Assembly: GCA_030248215.1 (NCBI GenBank)
Contig: JASANG010001040.1
Location: forward strand, 1-64,000
DNA from: Enoplolaimus lenunculus
Lineage: Eukaryota > Nematoda > Enoplea > Enoplida > Thoracostomopsidae
Length of the DNA: 64,000 bases
Direction of reading: 5' to 3'
Part shown: positions 1-11,689 of the stretch, one piece after another
Numbering within the stretch: the stretch's first letter is position 1
How the letters are laid out: the number at the start of each line of letters is the position of its first letter
The notes under the pieces: model-generated
Told to the model about the DNA's origin: nothing
Database searches by the model: none
What the model saw: only the letters and a program-made list of their open reading frames with translations
Position numbers and translations under genes: made by a program

Positions 1-286
1 AACTGAGAATGGCACGCGGTTACTGCCTGCCACTCACCTAAAGTTGAATTAATACATTCACAGTAATTTTGAGGTGCAAACTATGTGATTCTGTGCAATA
101 AAAAATATTTTTATTGCTAAAAATGCCCCTTTTGTATTAGTACTGTGTGGAGTTGTAATTGAACTGCTTGCTATGGTAGCACCTGCACCAGTAGTATGAT
201 AATGTATTGTATTCGGCAAATGTGGACCATGTCCGCGTGTATATTCGTACACTTCAGCAGTGTTTGAATTTCGTTGTTCAGAATCG
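1..286 (-). pseudogene. inverted, damaged copy of kelch-repeat exon (partial)
   Basis: Read on the minus strand, this stretch repeats the start of the kelch exon that lies at 1936-2683 on the plus strand. An AG acceptor sits at 287-288, and the first codons match with changes (for example Val-Phe-Asp-Trp becomes Val-Tyr-Glu-Tyr). The frame agrees up to the Thr-Lys that follows the Thr-Pro-His-Ser stretch. An unrelated AT-rich segment then replaces about 40 bases and shifts the frame, so a stop follows at about 58. Similarity resumes through the Gly-Glu-Trp-Gln codons and then shows a 9-base deletion. The copy runs off the left edge of the window. It is most likely a pseudogene fragment; a diverged paralogue with a different splice pattern is less likely. 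Confidence 0.6.
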
Positions 287-370
287 CTGAAAATAAATTA
301 TTCGATTCTGTGAATGTTCACATTCGCCAATTGATAACATCTATTATATATTATGTTTCAAACTACAAAC

Positions 371-373
<3 letters not shown>

Positions 374-458
<85 letters not shown>
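374..458. repeat. (TA)n microsatellite, left arm
   Basis: About 85 bases of uninterrupted TA dinucleotide. It adjoins the left arm of the large inverted repeat, and the same tract occurs in mirror position at 1764-1850. Tyr-Ile repeat ORFs read through it are artefacts. Confidence 0.95.
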
Positions 459-459
<1 letters not shown>

Positions 460-497
460 CATAAAAGCCGCATCCAGGTTGCAACGGAATTCCATTC

Positions 498-1726
498 CGG
501 CGTCTGCTTGTACTGGTATTTTCTTCGCTGCAAGCAATAACCATTTGCTCCTCCAGAGCAGAAGGGTCGACAGAAAACAACGCGCGCTGGTACATTTTGC
601 ATCATGCACGTAGCATCATTCTCTTGTTCAATGAGTCAATATCGACATTTGTTTTGAATATTTTGGTTATGTTTTGGATGTGAAAATTATGCGGGAATAG
701 TACTAAGTACTTGTGCAAAGTTATGAACATTATGCAAAATTAGCTAAGCAAGTGATAATGGTAGGTAAACGACAATTGCTACACTTGAAAGCTGGCACAC
801 AAGCCATTTCCCATGTTCTCAACGTGTTGAGCTCGTCTCCTCAGTTGGTGATTTCTTTGTAGACGTTATAGCACGCTTTGGTAAACAAATCAATTGCTAG
901 ACTGCTAATAGCTGGTATATATTCATTTGAAGACGCGTCTCTTTTGTAGCTATTGTTTTGAGTAAGACCATTAATGGTATGCGGCAGGGAATACATAGGA
1001 AGTGCATTTTGTAGGAAGCGGAATCCGAATCAAATATTTTTGTCGGAACCGGAATCAAAATCGGAATTTAAGTTTTAGTAGTTCTATTAAACAGTAGCGA
1101 TCTGCTAGACGCTGTGATATTAATGGAGTCCTTCCAATTCTCAAAGCATTGGGTCAGCTAACTTGACATGCAGTTAAGCAGTTTTAGCATTTGGAAATTT
1201 TAAATATGAAGGTTTATGAAAGCATAAATAATGGGACCAGATTTGAGGGACCCAGATTTGTTAAAATTAACCAATTCTATGGACTGACGATACTTAATAT
1301 CTTGGGTTTGTGGTCACAATTCATTAGAGAACTCTCAAAATGAATATTTGTCACTGCAGTAATGATACTGTGGAGCCAAATATCGAGCTATATTTGGAAA
1401 TCAGTGGGGCTAATATCACTGTTTGCCGCTATAAAATAGAATTTAAAGTTTAGATGTTGTTATTCGTTTAAAGGTAAAACTTAAAGTTTGCAAGTCAGTC
1501 ACATTTTGATAATGAAAATGTTGCTCTGCAAGATGCTCTTCAAGTAACACAGAATGCTTACTAAGCAAAAACATGCAGACGAGTGAAAACGATCGAAACA
1601 ATAAGCAAAACCTAAGTTAAATCACTCACAGATTCCGAACCACAAAATCACAATTCCGGCATCGGAATAGCAGACAGTCGGAATCGGGGAACCAACCCGA
1701 AATTTTTTGGGATTTTAGCCGGAATC
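498..1726. other. spacer of the inverted repeat, no gene seen
   Basis: AT-rich sequence between the two arms of the kelch inverted repeat. It holds degenerate CCGGAA-type repeats at about 1016-1085 and 1625-1735. I see no coding exon, RNA gene or transposon end. Confidence 0.6.
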
Positions 1727-1760
1727 TGGATTCCGTTGCAACCTGGATGCGGCTTTTATG

Positions 1761-1763
<3 letters not shown>

Positions 1764-1850
<87 letters not shown>
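1764..1850. repeat. (TA)n microsatellite, right arm
   Basis: About 87 bases of TA dinucleotide, the mirror partner of the tract at 374-458. It lies in the probable intron upstream of the kelch exon, about 85 bases before the acceptor at 1935. Confidence 0.95.
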
Positions 1851-1853
<3 letters not shown>

Positions 1854-1935
1854 TGTAGTTTGAAACATAATATATAATAGATGTTAGTCAATTGGCGAAT
1901 GTGAACATTCACAGAATCGAATAATTTATTTTCAG

Positions 1936-2683
1936 CGATTCTGAACAACGAAATTCAAACACTGCTGAAGTGTTCGACTGGTACACACGGACATGGTCAC
2001 GATTGCCGAATACAATACATTATCATACTACTGGTGCAGGTGCTACCATCACAAGCAGTTCAATTGCAACTCCACACAGTACTGATACAAAAGCAGTTAG
2101 CAATGAATTGTTTTGCATTTGCGGCGATCAGCATCGGTTTGCACCTCAAAATTACTGTGAATGTATTAATTCAACTTTAGGTGAGTGGCAGGCCATAACA
2201 GCCATGCCTCGAAAACGATCTCAGTTTGCGGCAGTCGCATACCGAAACCGGATGTACGCAATGGGTGGTTGGGGTCAAAACGCATGGAATTCAATGGATA
2301 TTTACGACGCGGAAACACGAGCTTGGATGAGCGAGTCTCAAGTAATGAAGCATTCGAAGAAAGAACTTGCAGCGGCAGCGTTGGATAATTTTATTTACGT
2401 TTGTGGCGGATACGATTATAAATTGGAAACTGTGACAAACAGTTGTACTCGGTACAGCGTTGAAACGAACGAATGGTTTGATATGCCGCCAATGATTATT
2501 GAACGGGCAAATTTTGCGTTGGTTTCGCTTGGATCGAATATTGTGGCATTTGGCGGAGAACGAGCTGATCGTTCGATTACCGATTCAGTAGAAATATATT
2601 CTCCAATCACTCAGACATGGCAACGGACATATAGTATGGCACAGGGACGATCGCATTTTGCCGCAGTTGGGATGGGCCACTGA
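1936..2683 (+). CDS. kelch-repeat protein, 3' exon
   Basis: This exon follows a TTTCAG acceptor ending at 1935 and stays open to TGA at 2681-2683, about 248 codons. It has no ATG of its own near the start, so upstream exons are needed; they may be lost or lie elsewhere. The protein shows four kelch blades. Typical marks are paired small residues before a beta strand (Cys-Gly-Asp, Met-Gly-Gly-Trp, Cys-Gly-Gly-Tyr, Phe-Gly-Gly-Glu) and a Tyr about six residues before Trp (Tyr-Asp-Ala-Glu-Thr-Arg-Ala-Trp). A fifth blade stops after a few residues (Ala-Ala-Val-Gly-Met-Gly-His). Kelch propellers usually serve as substrate adaptors for CUL3 ligases or bind actin; no BTB or BACK domain is visible here, so the role is open. 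The truncated last blade suggests damage, or a closing blade supplied by the N-terminus. Confidence 0.75.
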
Positions 2684-2728
2684 AATTGAACACGGCGATA
2701 TTTGCGTTCAGCACGTTTCGTTAAACAC

Positions 2729-2937
2729 TGGCCAATGTAAAGAACAGAGGCGGAACAGTATTATAAGCATATTCCTAAGCCTAAGCCTAAACATAAGCAT
2801 AAGAATGACCATTTATATTCCTAAGCCTAAGCGTAAGCCTAAAGTCTAAGCCAAGCAAAAAATTAGTCTAAAGATAAAGCTTACTTTATTCTAGTCCCAC
2901 AAAAAACTTGCCTCCCCTGATCTTTAGAGGGGCCAAT
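2729..2937. mobile_element. MITE with telomere-like interior, copy A
   Basis: The left end GGCCAATGTAAAGAACAG matches the end of the better preserved copy at 18236-18368. The right end (CCTGATCTTTAGAGGGGCC) is a worn inverted version of it. Between them lie runs of CCTAAG/TAAGCC (TTAGGC on the other strand) and an A-rich block with TTTATTCTAGTCCCAC that recurs in other copies. It begins 45 bases after the kelch stop codon. Confidence 0.6.
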
Positions 2938-5375
2938 ACCGTAAACACGTAAATCTACGGACATATTTCTATTTGTATTGAAGCCTTGTAACACAACATA
3001 ACACCAGAAAAAGGCAGTTTTAACGCTAAAACTTTCTAGATCGTAGAGTCCTTAGAATATCTTGCTCGCTTAAATTTATAAATGTGGTTATTATATAAAC
3101 ACTAACGAACATAATTCCTGGTTGCGCTTTTGAAGTGGAGGTAAACAACTCAGGGGAATAAATTTACAAATCACGTTGTCTTGCAAATAAAGATTTCGCT
3201 GTGTGTCATGCCAATTACTATGTTTTCATAGTGTGAGCTGAAGGGTCAGGGCACACGTGATATGAAATGCACGTCTACTTGTCCAAACATGAAAGCAAGA
3301 CCAAAATTTTGTATAGTTGAACTTTGCAAATAAACTTTACAGAAATTGCCAAAGGGTAAAAATAAGGAAGTTCCAAAAAATTGCATTGCACGCGTTACAT
3401 TTTGCAGAGGTGAGCAAAGGAATTTTTCGTATTCTTATACCTTACCTTACTTCACTTACGACTCCGGCTTCGGCAAAATTAGTTAGTTTTTTCACCTTTG
3501 GCGGCAGGCCGCCCCGCTTTTTTTAGTACTTATTTTAAGAAATATTGCTACGACATCAACTGAGCTTGATCACCGTTTTTCGCGACCTCGGCTGAGCGAG
3601 ATTGTGTTTGGTTGTTCGTTTGATTTGCAATATTAAGCCAAATGTGATATTTTATCAAAGTATTAACCCTTTCTCACATTGAGTTGCCTGTAGGCAACTC
3701 AGCGCAGTGTATATACGTTAAATAATATATATTGCACCGTGTTTAACAATGGCAACACGTATACATAGTACTAAATCACCACAAGACGTGACAGCCCCCT
3801 CGGGCTCGAGCGTCAAGCTCCTATAGCTGAGTGCTGATGGTATACGCCTCCCACTCCAGTCACTGGAGTTCGAATCCTAGCATAAAAATAGGTCTCAGGG
3901 GAAATAGAAAATATTCATGTGAGAAAGGGTTAAACTTGCAGAGGGTAAGCAATGTACTCATTGGTGTAGAATGAGCGAGAACATTCTAGGAAAGCAAGTA
4001 AAGTTACACGCAGTTCTTTTAATACTCAATATTGGCCAGAGCGTGATCATCACGCCCGCAGGGGTGCAGTATATATGAGTGGTATACCTCTTCTCTCGAC
4101 CATTTTAGTGTCAGTCATTTTAAAATGCATTACAAAAAAATTTCGGAGCGAATTACGGAATCTGTACAAGTATAACACTTACAGTGCAAATTTTCAGTAG
4201 GACATTTTGCAAGAAATTTCACTTGTTACAGGCAACTTTATCCAAACATAAGTGCGCGCATCGGATTATACCGTAAAATTTCAGAAAACTGGTTTTATTC
4301 ACTGAATGTTGCGAATAGCATGACGTATTGTTTCGTTGCAGATCTCAAACCTAGCTGCAAGACGCGTTGGAGGGTCCAACATAATTCCTTATTCCGACTA
4401 AATTGGCTTGGAACAATGTATATTTTGACAAGTTCTATGAATGAGATATTAAAGACAAATTGCGATGAAACCATGCGTGGTTTTACGGTTTTACGTTCTT
4501 TAACTACAACGATATCGCACAGACAAGAATGTTTTGATCCACTGGTCAGTGAGCACCTATCGCAAACAACCTAGTATTATGGGTTAAAGTGTGTAGTGGG
4601 TAAAATAACTATGGGCAAATGCGTTAACTCGCTGGTAACGAATAAAATTTCCGCGGGTAAAGAGCAGCGCGAGTGAAAACTACCCACTTACACCTCTTTT
4701 AAACTCCATTTAGTCATTATAAAGCGCTGAATTCCATGGACGTATGTTCAAAACAAAGTGCTATATCGGTCGGCCAGTTGCAAATACATATGAATCTTGG
4801 AGGTGATTTTTCCACTCCTAACAACTGAGGTTTTGTTCTAAACTAGCTACAAAAAGAAGATTTTGACTTTACTTCAGAACATTTCAACATGAAGATTAAT
4901 AGATTATATACCGAGTTTTGCTCCACCTCCGAGTCTAGTTTTGTTCTTGATTGCACTTTCGGTTTCACACGGGCTAATTCTTAAACACGTAGCAAACAAC
5001 CGTTATAAAAAATACCGTCATTGTTTGGTATCTAATAAATGCTGCAGCAAAATTTATTTTATTATGTTTACATTATACGTTTATGTCAAAAGTTACTATC
5101 GCTTGATTCAGATGCTATTGAAATTTCGTGCTTTTTTCGACAATGTGAGCCAACTCAGGGGGAATTTAGCAGTTTTTATTTTGGCATACTTTTTCGAATC
5201 TTCTATATTTTACGATATTTGTCGAAATCATTTAATAGGTTTCAATATTTTAAGGTATTTGTCGAAATCATTTAATAGCTTCTGATTCTGGTCTGCGGTT
5301 AAATTTTTACTCAATTTTGGTTAGCATTTATGATTTATGTTAATTAATATTGGTACAATTTTAACTTTTTTGCAG
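2938..5375. other. intergenic, no gene seen
   Basis: AT-rich DNA with only short ORFs that show no family similarity. The open stretch 4320-4574 follows a TTGCAG and could be an exon, but its composition is not protein-like. A tRNA-like segment lies at about 3812-3880. The final TTTTTTGCAG (5366-5375) looks like an acceptor just before the P450 start codon, so part of this region may be a 5' UTR intron of the P450 gene. Confidence 0.45.
3812..3880 (+). repeat. tRNA-like segment, possibly SINE head
   Basis: TAGCTGAGTGCTGATGG resembles a polymerase III A box, and GAGTTCGAATCC about 43 bases later resembles a B box. The acceptor and T stems do not pair well, so this is not a working tRNA. A tRNA-derived SINE remnant is the likeliest reading. 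Confidence 0.3.
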
Positions 5376-5380
5376 ACAAC

Positions 5381-8300
5381 ATGTTAAGTTTCGCCGGATT
5401 ATTGATAGTAATCGCTTTATTTGCAATTGCGTACTTCGTTTACGGCTCCAACGTCGATGCTGACGAACCTCCAGGTCCATGGGGGCTGCCGGTTGTTGGT
5501 TATTTGCCATTTTTAGGCAAAAAGGTAACGGTTGTTTTTCGTAAGTTCATTTTAACCGCGAGTAGGTATTCATACAATGACCTTCCCATGTTAATTTTGA
5601 AGGCCGGCTCTGTATTAGTTTAAGCCTAAAAAGGAACCTAATTTTAAGCCTAAAATTAAGCTTAAACTTAAGCTTAAATTTCCCGGTCTGTAAATCCTTT
5701 GTTTCAATGTCTTCCACTGAGCAGGTTCTAATGAAGCATGTTTTTGCAGTGAAATTTTATCGATTATGTCTCTGAGCGTTGTGAATTTAATAATTTACAG
5801 TCGTCCTGGATCGTAGTACTAAGTGGCTTTGGCTAGTTTTCGAAGCTAATTGTTATTGTTTTTTGAGACCAATATTTTTATTTAAACTGTTTCACAAGTC
5901 ACTATTATAAATAATCAATGCCATATGATTTTTACTCCACTCCATTTTTAGTGATTTTCGTTTTTGATTTTATGGAATATTCTGTTTTTTTCTGTATATA
6001 CTCTTTTTGTTCGTCTTCGATCAGTTTCCGACACATATTTATCTTTTCCGTATTTCAACCGTCTATATATCTGGGTGCAACCGGAATTACAATTTATCGT
6101 AACCGGAACCGGAAACGGAGCCGGAACCGAAAAATGAAAAATACATGCCACCGAAAAATTCATTTTAATTTTTTTTTTTGCAATATTATTGTTGAAATAA
6201 CCCTAGTTGGAGATAGATATTCACTTTATCTGTTGTATTTTAGATTTTCTTAATCCAAGGAAGCGAAATCTACCTTCGATGTTCGGCGATTGTCAAGGTT
6301 TACATACTTTAGTAATGGAATCTATTTAATATTTATCCTCATTTTTTAGTAAAATATATTAATTTCCACCGACTTGAATTTAATACCAGAATTTTAAATT
6401 CTGGTAAAAAACTTACCGGAACCGGAAGGTGAAAAATGTAGGAACTGGAACATATGTATATATATTTGAAGTGCTGTTTCATTTGTTATATTCACCTGAA
6501 GACGAAATATGCAATTGTTATACATTATAGGCCAATGTTACGCTCACGAAGTTACAAAAAACGTACGGAGATGTGTATCAAATCAAAGTTGGTGGACGGA
6601 AAATTGTTGTTGTCTGTGGTCACAAAATGATTCGTCAGGCTGCTTTAAATACCGGCTTTGAATTTGCAGGTCAGTTGCACTCTGGATTTGACAGTTTAAA
6701 AAATGGATTTAAAACACATGGTAGTGCAAAATGAGCTCTCGTTTTGAAAATTGCGATTATAAACTCAGGAACTTTAATTTTATGAAATGCCAAGCGTGAA
6801 TGTGGCACAGAGTGGCACTCGAACCGTCTGCGGGCACAACGCGAGTTGGGTAAGAAATTTTTGACTTGGGTATAACCTCAGGTAATGCATAAATTTTAAA
6901 GCACCTGTAAAACTTTGGATTCTTTGCCCACCTTTAATTTGGTAAAAAATTACAACCATAATATTTAACCGTATTAATTAATTGTTACATTGTTTTACAT
7001 TTGCTGTTACTTATAGATATGCATAATGGCATCTGATGTCATAGGTATCAGGGTACAACCGGAGGGTTGCCTACGACTCCGGCAAAAAATTGACTTCCGT
7101 CTCCGGTTAAGTGTTGCAGGTGGTTTCGCCAATTTGAATTATGACATTTTTGTATTTTTAAAATAGTTGTGTCTTTCAGTAGTTCTGAAAGCAGCCATGC
7201 AGAATATAGCATTTAGTTTCTATCATTGTTTTTAGCATTAAACAAGATTAATAAGATGGCCAGACCTTTGGTGATGATGTATTCTTGTTTTTCCAATTAT
7301 AAGATATGCAAATTTTGACGTTCGCACAGTTTTGTAAATTTGCAGTATAAGTGAGTTTTCATTGGTTTTAAATATGTAATTTTTGAGACGGCCTGGAAGC
7401 CGTCTCTTTTAAAATGAGTCAAATTTCCGGGGTATAGATTTTACAATCTCTTTTCCTTCAATACCTCGCTTTGTAACAATTTTTCATGGTTTAAAGCTGG
7501 CTATGTTAAATATAATTTTGCAGCAGAATTTTCATGGCAAAAATTGGAGCTTAGGTATTAGTTTCGGGCAAGAAGCCAGCCGTATTTTCGTACCGTGATC
7601 CCCCCGAAAAACCACATTCCTATTTTTGATCTTCATGTGATAAGGGGTGTTGCTAATTTGCATTCATATACAAAACAGTTAACAATGTTAAATACACATT
7701 ATATGGTACGCAACGCACATTACACATCTCGTGAAATTAGTCAATTACACAGCGTAGATTATGTGACGCAAACATTAACACATTCCGGCAGTTACCATAT
7801 GGCGCAGTGGGTTAGCAGATGAATTCCCTACTGGATAGTGTGGGTTTGACTCCTGCTTGAGGCGGTACTTCATAACCATTTTTCGGTCTTGAATTTATGA
7901 ATGCAATTTTTTAAAAAGAATTTTCTTTATTTGAATATGTTCAGTTCAAACGAAAGATTGTTTCATTCATTCTTTAAAAGTTGAAAAAATCTATTTTATT
8001 CATCTGTGTGACCAGTGTAGTTGAAGTCAACGAGAGGATAATGACGTGCCGTAAGTACTGACAATTTTGTGAAATAATTTTTTGGGAGCAAAGCTAGCGG
8101 GAAATCACACGATATGTATTCGGACAAAAACTTTCGATGCAAAAAAAATCCTAATTTAAAAATTTTGTGACGGACCCCTTGTGTATGAGCTGTTCCTCAT
8201 TCAAGGGGTATGAGAGGCATCAAGCCCGGCAGTGGACAAGTGTACGCGTACCCCGTCTCCCTGACCCTTTCAGGGGCTGCTTGTTGTAATTATATGCTTT

Positions 8301-11017
8301 ATATGGTTTAATACACAAGGGGTATGAGAGGCATCAAGCCCGGCAGTGGACAAGTGTACGCGTACCCCGTCTCCCTGACCCTTTCAGGGGCTGCTTGTTG
8401 TAATTATATGCTTTATATGGTTTAATCAGGTGATTAAAAATTTAGGTCGCCCCGATTTTCTGACGTACCGAGCAGGATTTGGCGAATTTGGTTTGCCAGG
8501 ATGCACACAGCGGTATCGATTGTTTAAAAAGATAACACTCCGCGCTATTGGAATATTTGCACATGCGCGCAAACGCGAAGTGCAAGAAGTTGCGTACAAG
8601 GCAGTTGATATGTTAACCGACGAGTTGAAACGCCGCAAAGGAGAATCGTTCGAGCCAAAACCTATTTTGAACCGTGTCGTTTGGACAATTATGGGTTACT
8701 TTTCCTATGGTCGCTATTTTAACATTGATGACCCCGAAGTAAGTATTTTTGAGGTGCGGATGAAGTTCGCTAGTTCTGATGACACTGTCAAAGCTGACCG
8801 TCTTGTTAGTAGTATGTAAATGCTGGTTTTGTCGTTTCTCTCGCCGAGGTAACAGGCAAGACCACTATTGTGCTACTACTACCATTGCTTTGCGGATGTG
8901 CGTTTATATACCCAACAGTTTCGGAATACAGTATTCTAATTAGCCACATTTTCAAGCAATTGGTCAAATGTGAACTTGACCCGTTTAGACTCATTTTTGT
9001 TGACAGGTTGACCGAGTTTTTGCAAATTTAAATTCTTTCGCGAAAACAATGATGTTTGGCGTGATTATTGATTATTTTCCATGGGCGTCGTTTCTTTTAC
9101 GTAAACAACTACAACAATTTGAAGACCTTATGGCGACAATAGATCGATATTCCGCACAGCTAGCGGAAGAAAACATCCGGACGTATGAGAAAGGTTAGCA
9201 GAAATGGTAAAATCGAACGAACTGTAGGGTCTTATTGGTGCATAGTGTTTGATGTATGTGTATGGAGTATAAATGATAGGTTGCGCGAGATTTTAAACAA
9301 AAGTACATTGTTCAGGTATGGAACGAAACATATCGGATGTGTTTGTAAAAGCGTCTGAAAACATGGATGATTCTGACAAAGCTGTGTTAAACATCACTGA
9401 TGACACGTTGAAAGGTGTTGTGACCAGTTTGTTCGGCGCTGGTTTTGGAACAATTGCGTCAACAACACGTTGGGCGATGCTGTTAATGGCGAAATTTGAC
9501 GATGTTCAACGTAAAGTACATCAAGAAATTGACAAGTAAGTTGTTTTATTCAAGAGATTCGTTAAATGCTCCGTTCATAATAATTTTGTAAATAATGCTA
9601 CATAAACTCTTACAACACTGTGCTCAAACAAAGGTGACATCATTTAGAATATGGCTATTTGTTAACATTGTGACATTATTCGGCTTTAGTAAATGCACAC
9701 CGCGGCGGTTCTAGGATTGTTCAGTGGGAGATAGCCTGAGTTTGGAAACTGTCAAAATAATATATAGCACCGTTGAAATTTTACGATTCTTGTATTGACC
9801 AGTTAGGAATTATTGGTATGTCGTCAAAAAACTATGCAATGTGAATTATCTCGTTGTCCAAATGTCTTTAATGAAATTTACGCTCTTTTGAAACTTGCTT
9901 TTATTAAGAAAGAAAATCAATAATTTGTTTAACAAGTGCATGTAAAGTTGATGGCTGTAATGGTAGTATAAGCGTATGATTAGGCCTAAGTCCCATTCTA
10001 AAGATAAATTTATAAGTGACCCTATGCGTAAGATTAAAAAGCAAGCCAATTAGTCTAAAGCTTAAGGTTACTCTATTGTAGTCGCACGGAAAACGGTCTT
10101 ACCTTCAGCTATGCGGGACAAAATCAATTAATTGGTTTTGTGCTTTAATACGTCTTCCTCACATTAATTCAAAGTCTTAAGCCTGAGCTTAGGTTTGTAT
10201 CTAGGCTTAATCATAGATAAGCCTTTTCTAATCCTAAGTCTATGCATGTGAGGAAAGTGCACAAAACGTTTAATTTGTATTTAACAGTGTGTAGCCAGAT
10301 ATCTGTTTCAATTTGCGGTAGAACCCGGTGTCTGCTACCGTTATGACACTATTTAAAGTAGAAAAACAAAATTCTTCCACAATATTTAGAGATTTGAATG
10401 AATTCGCTATTTTTAGTTTAAAACTTTCACACGTTACTGTTTTCCAGTTCCGTTATTTTGATCAGTATTTGTTAATGTTATTTTTACTATCCGTTTACAT
10501 CCCGGTTTTTAGTGTTATTGGACGCGACAACTATGTTACATTTGACGACCAAGACTCGCTTCCGTATACAATGGCAACAATAGCTGAAATCTATCGATAT
10601 TCATCTATGTCTGCATTAGGCATCACCCACGCGACCACTGCGGACACAAAACTTGCCGGCTACAGTATTAAAGCTGGTACACCTGTGGTTTTTAATTTAT
10701 TTTCTGCTCATCGAGATGCATCTGTATTCACGGATCCACACAAGTTTAATCCGGACCGATTTTTGGATTTGGAATCCGGCGCACTTAATCTAGCAGCGGT
10801 CGAAAAAATTATGCCTTTCGGGTTGGGACCTCGCCGATGTGGCGGTGAACTAATTGCTCGTTTAGAAGTATTTGTTTTCTTTGTCACAGTTTTGCAAGCG
10901 TTTCGCGTTGAGCAAGATCCTGCTTGCCCTGTCGATCCAAGTAACTATTTCTGTGGTTTAGGCATAGATCCATTGCCGTTTAAAGTATCGTTCCATTCAA
11001 GAAAGGGTGAATGGTGA
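5381..11017 (+). CDS. cytochrome P450, clan 2 (CYP1/CYP2/CYP17-like), complete
   Basis: A haem mono-oxygenase expected on the ER membrane, using NADPH-P450 reductase; the substrate is unknown. Six exons join in phase: 5381-5524, 6531-6669, 8446-8738, 9007-9193, 9316-9535 and 10513-11017, giving 495 residues, the usual length. Residues 3-22 form a hydrophobic anchor, followed by the Pro-Pro-Gly-Pro-Trp-Gly hinge typical of clan 2. The I helix is Gly-Ala-Gly-Phe-Gly-Thr (295-300), where the usual acidic residue is Gly. ExxR is Glu353-Ile-Tyr-Arg356. The PERF-like motif is Phe-Asn-Pro-Asp-Arg-Phe (406-411). The haem loop Phe-Gly-Leu-Gly-Pro-Arg-Arg-Cys ends at ligand Cys437. All splice sites are GT-AG, and exon 3 must start at 8446 (not at the AG at 8425-8426) to keep frame. 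The start is the ATG just after a TTTTTTGCAG acceptor, so a non-coding first exon is likely. Exact CYP family is uncertain. Confidence 0.93.
7797..7864 (+). repeat. tRNA-like segment in P450 intron 2, possibly SINE
   Basis: TGGCGCAGTGGGTTAGC is a good polymerase III A box and GGTTTGACTCC a fair B box at tRNA-like spacing. A cloverleaf with paired acceptor stem is not evident. Likely a tRNA-derived SINE remnant. Confidence 0.35.
8202..8427 (+). repeat. 114-bp tandem duplication in P450 intron 2
   Basis: Two near-identical units begin with CAAGGGGTATGAGAGGC at 8202 and at 8316. The second ends 18 bases before the acceptor of exon 3 (exon starts 8446), so the duplication abuts the splice signal. 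Near identity suggests a recent event. Confidence 0.9.
9975..10120. repeat. telomere-like MITE remnant in P450 intron 5
   Basis: Degenerate TAGGCCTAAG-type repeats are followed by AGCCAATTAGTCTAAAGC and a block reading TTACTCTATTGTAGTCGCAC. The same order of blocks is seen in the copies at 2729-2937, 11105-11235 and 57947-58130. Clear terminal inverted repeats are not visible here. Confidence 0.5.
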
Positions 11018-11104
11018 ACTATACACAAAATGTTCAGGGTTTTGAAGGTTATATAATTTGTTTTTATAATTTAGTCGGCCAATGTCACATTTAGAAATGT
11101 AGCA

Positions 11105-11235
11105 GTAGGTAGCCTGAGCTTATGCTTCAGCGCAGATAAATCTAAAACTAAGTACTCTTAAAAATCTAAGCACTAAAATTTAAGCTTAAGCTCACTCTAT
11201 TGCAGTCCTGTGAGAAACTACTCTTTTGAATGTAA
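11105..11235. repeat. telomere-like MITE remnant downstream of P450
   Basis: Shares AAGCTTAAGCTCACTCTATTG and the following CAGTCCTGTGAGAAAC block with the other copies of this family, after a worn run of TAAG-type repeats. It lies between the P450 stop codon and the convergent gene. The remaining 11018-11689 holds no gene that I can see. Confidence 0.5.
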
Positions 11236-11689
11236 CATGGGCTGTTTTGTCAAACTACACAGTTATATATACTTGTTTATTTTTTGGATTATCGCATCTT
11301 AGCTTTAGAATTACAGCGAAAGCGGCCATTTAGGCTGGCGCATAAATTAAGGTAGCTTTCGTTTTCATGACCTCTTCCGGACAATTTTGGTTAAGTAATC
11401 GTTATTTTAGCAGAGTTCAAATAGATTTATCTTTAGCTTATCTTCAGTTTCGTTTTAGTGTCTTATCATTACATTCAGCAAGCACATTTCGCTGCATATT
11501 GTGTCTGAAAATCAGACCGAATGCTTTATTTTTCTTATGCTTAACTCAAATCAACAAGTTTCAGCATTTGTTATAGTTCCGTTCAAGTTTCAGTACAACG
11601 AGTATTGTTCACACCGAATTACCACGTATCAGCTATAACTGCTGGGCTTGTAGGCATTAAATTTACCGGCATATTTGTTATGTTCATCA

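Noticed and set aside
344-613. Tyr-Ile-repeat ORFs on both strands at 274-613 and 1715-1948
   Set aside because: They are read-through of TA microsatellites and carry no protein signal.
3812-3880. Functional tRNA gene
   Set aside because: A and B boxes are present but the acceptor and T stems do not pair; listed only as a tRNA-like repeat.
4320-4574. 84-residue plus-strand ORF after a TTGCAG
   Set aside because: No recognisable domain, no in-phase partner exon found, and composition typical of random AT-rich sequence.
4941-5285. 114-residue Phe/Tyr/Ile-rich ORF upstream of the P450
   Set aside because: Contains an internal direct repeat of AT-rich DNA, and has no family resemblance.
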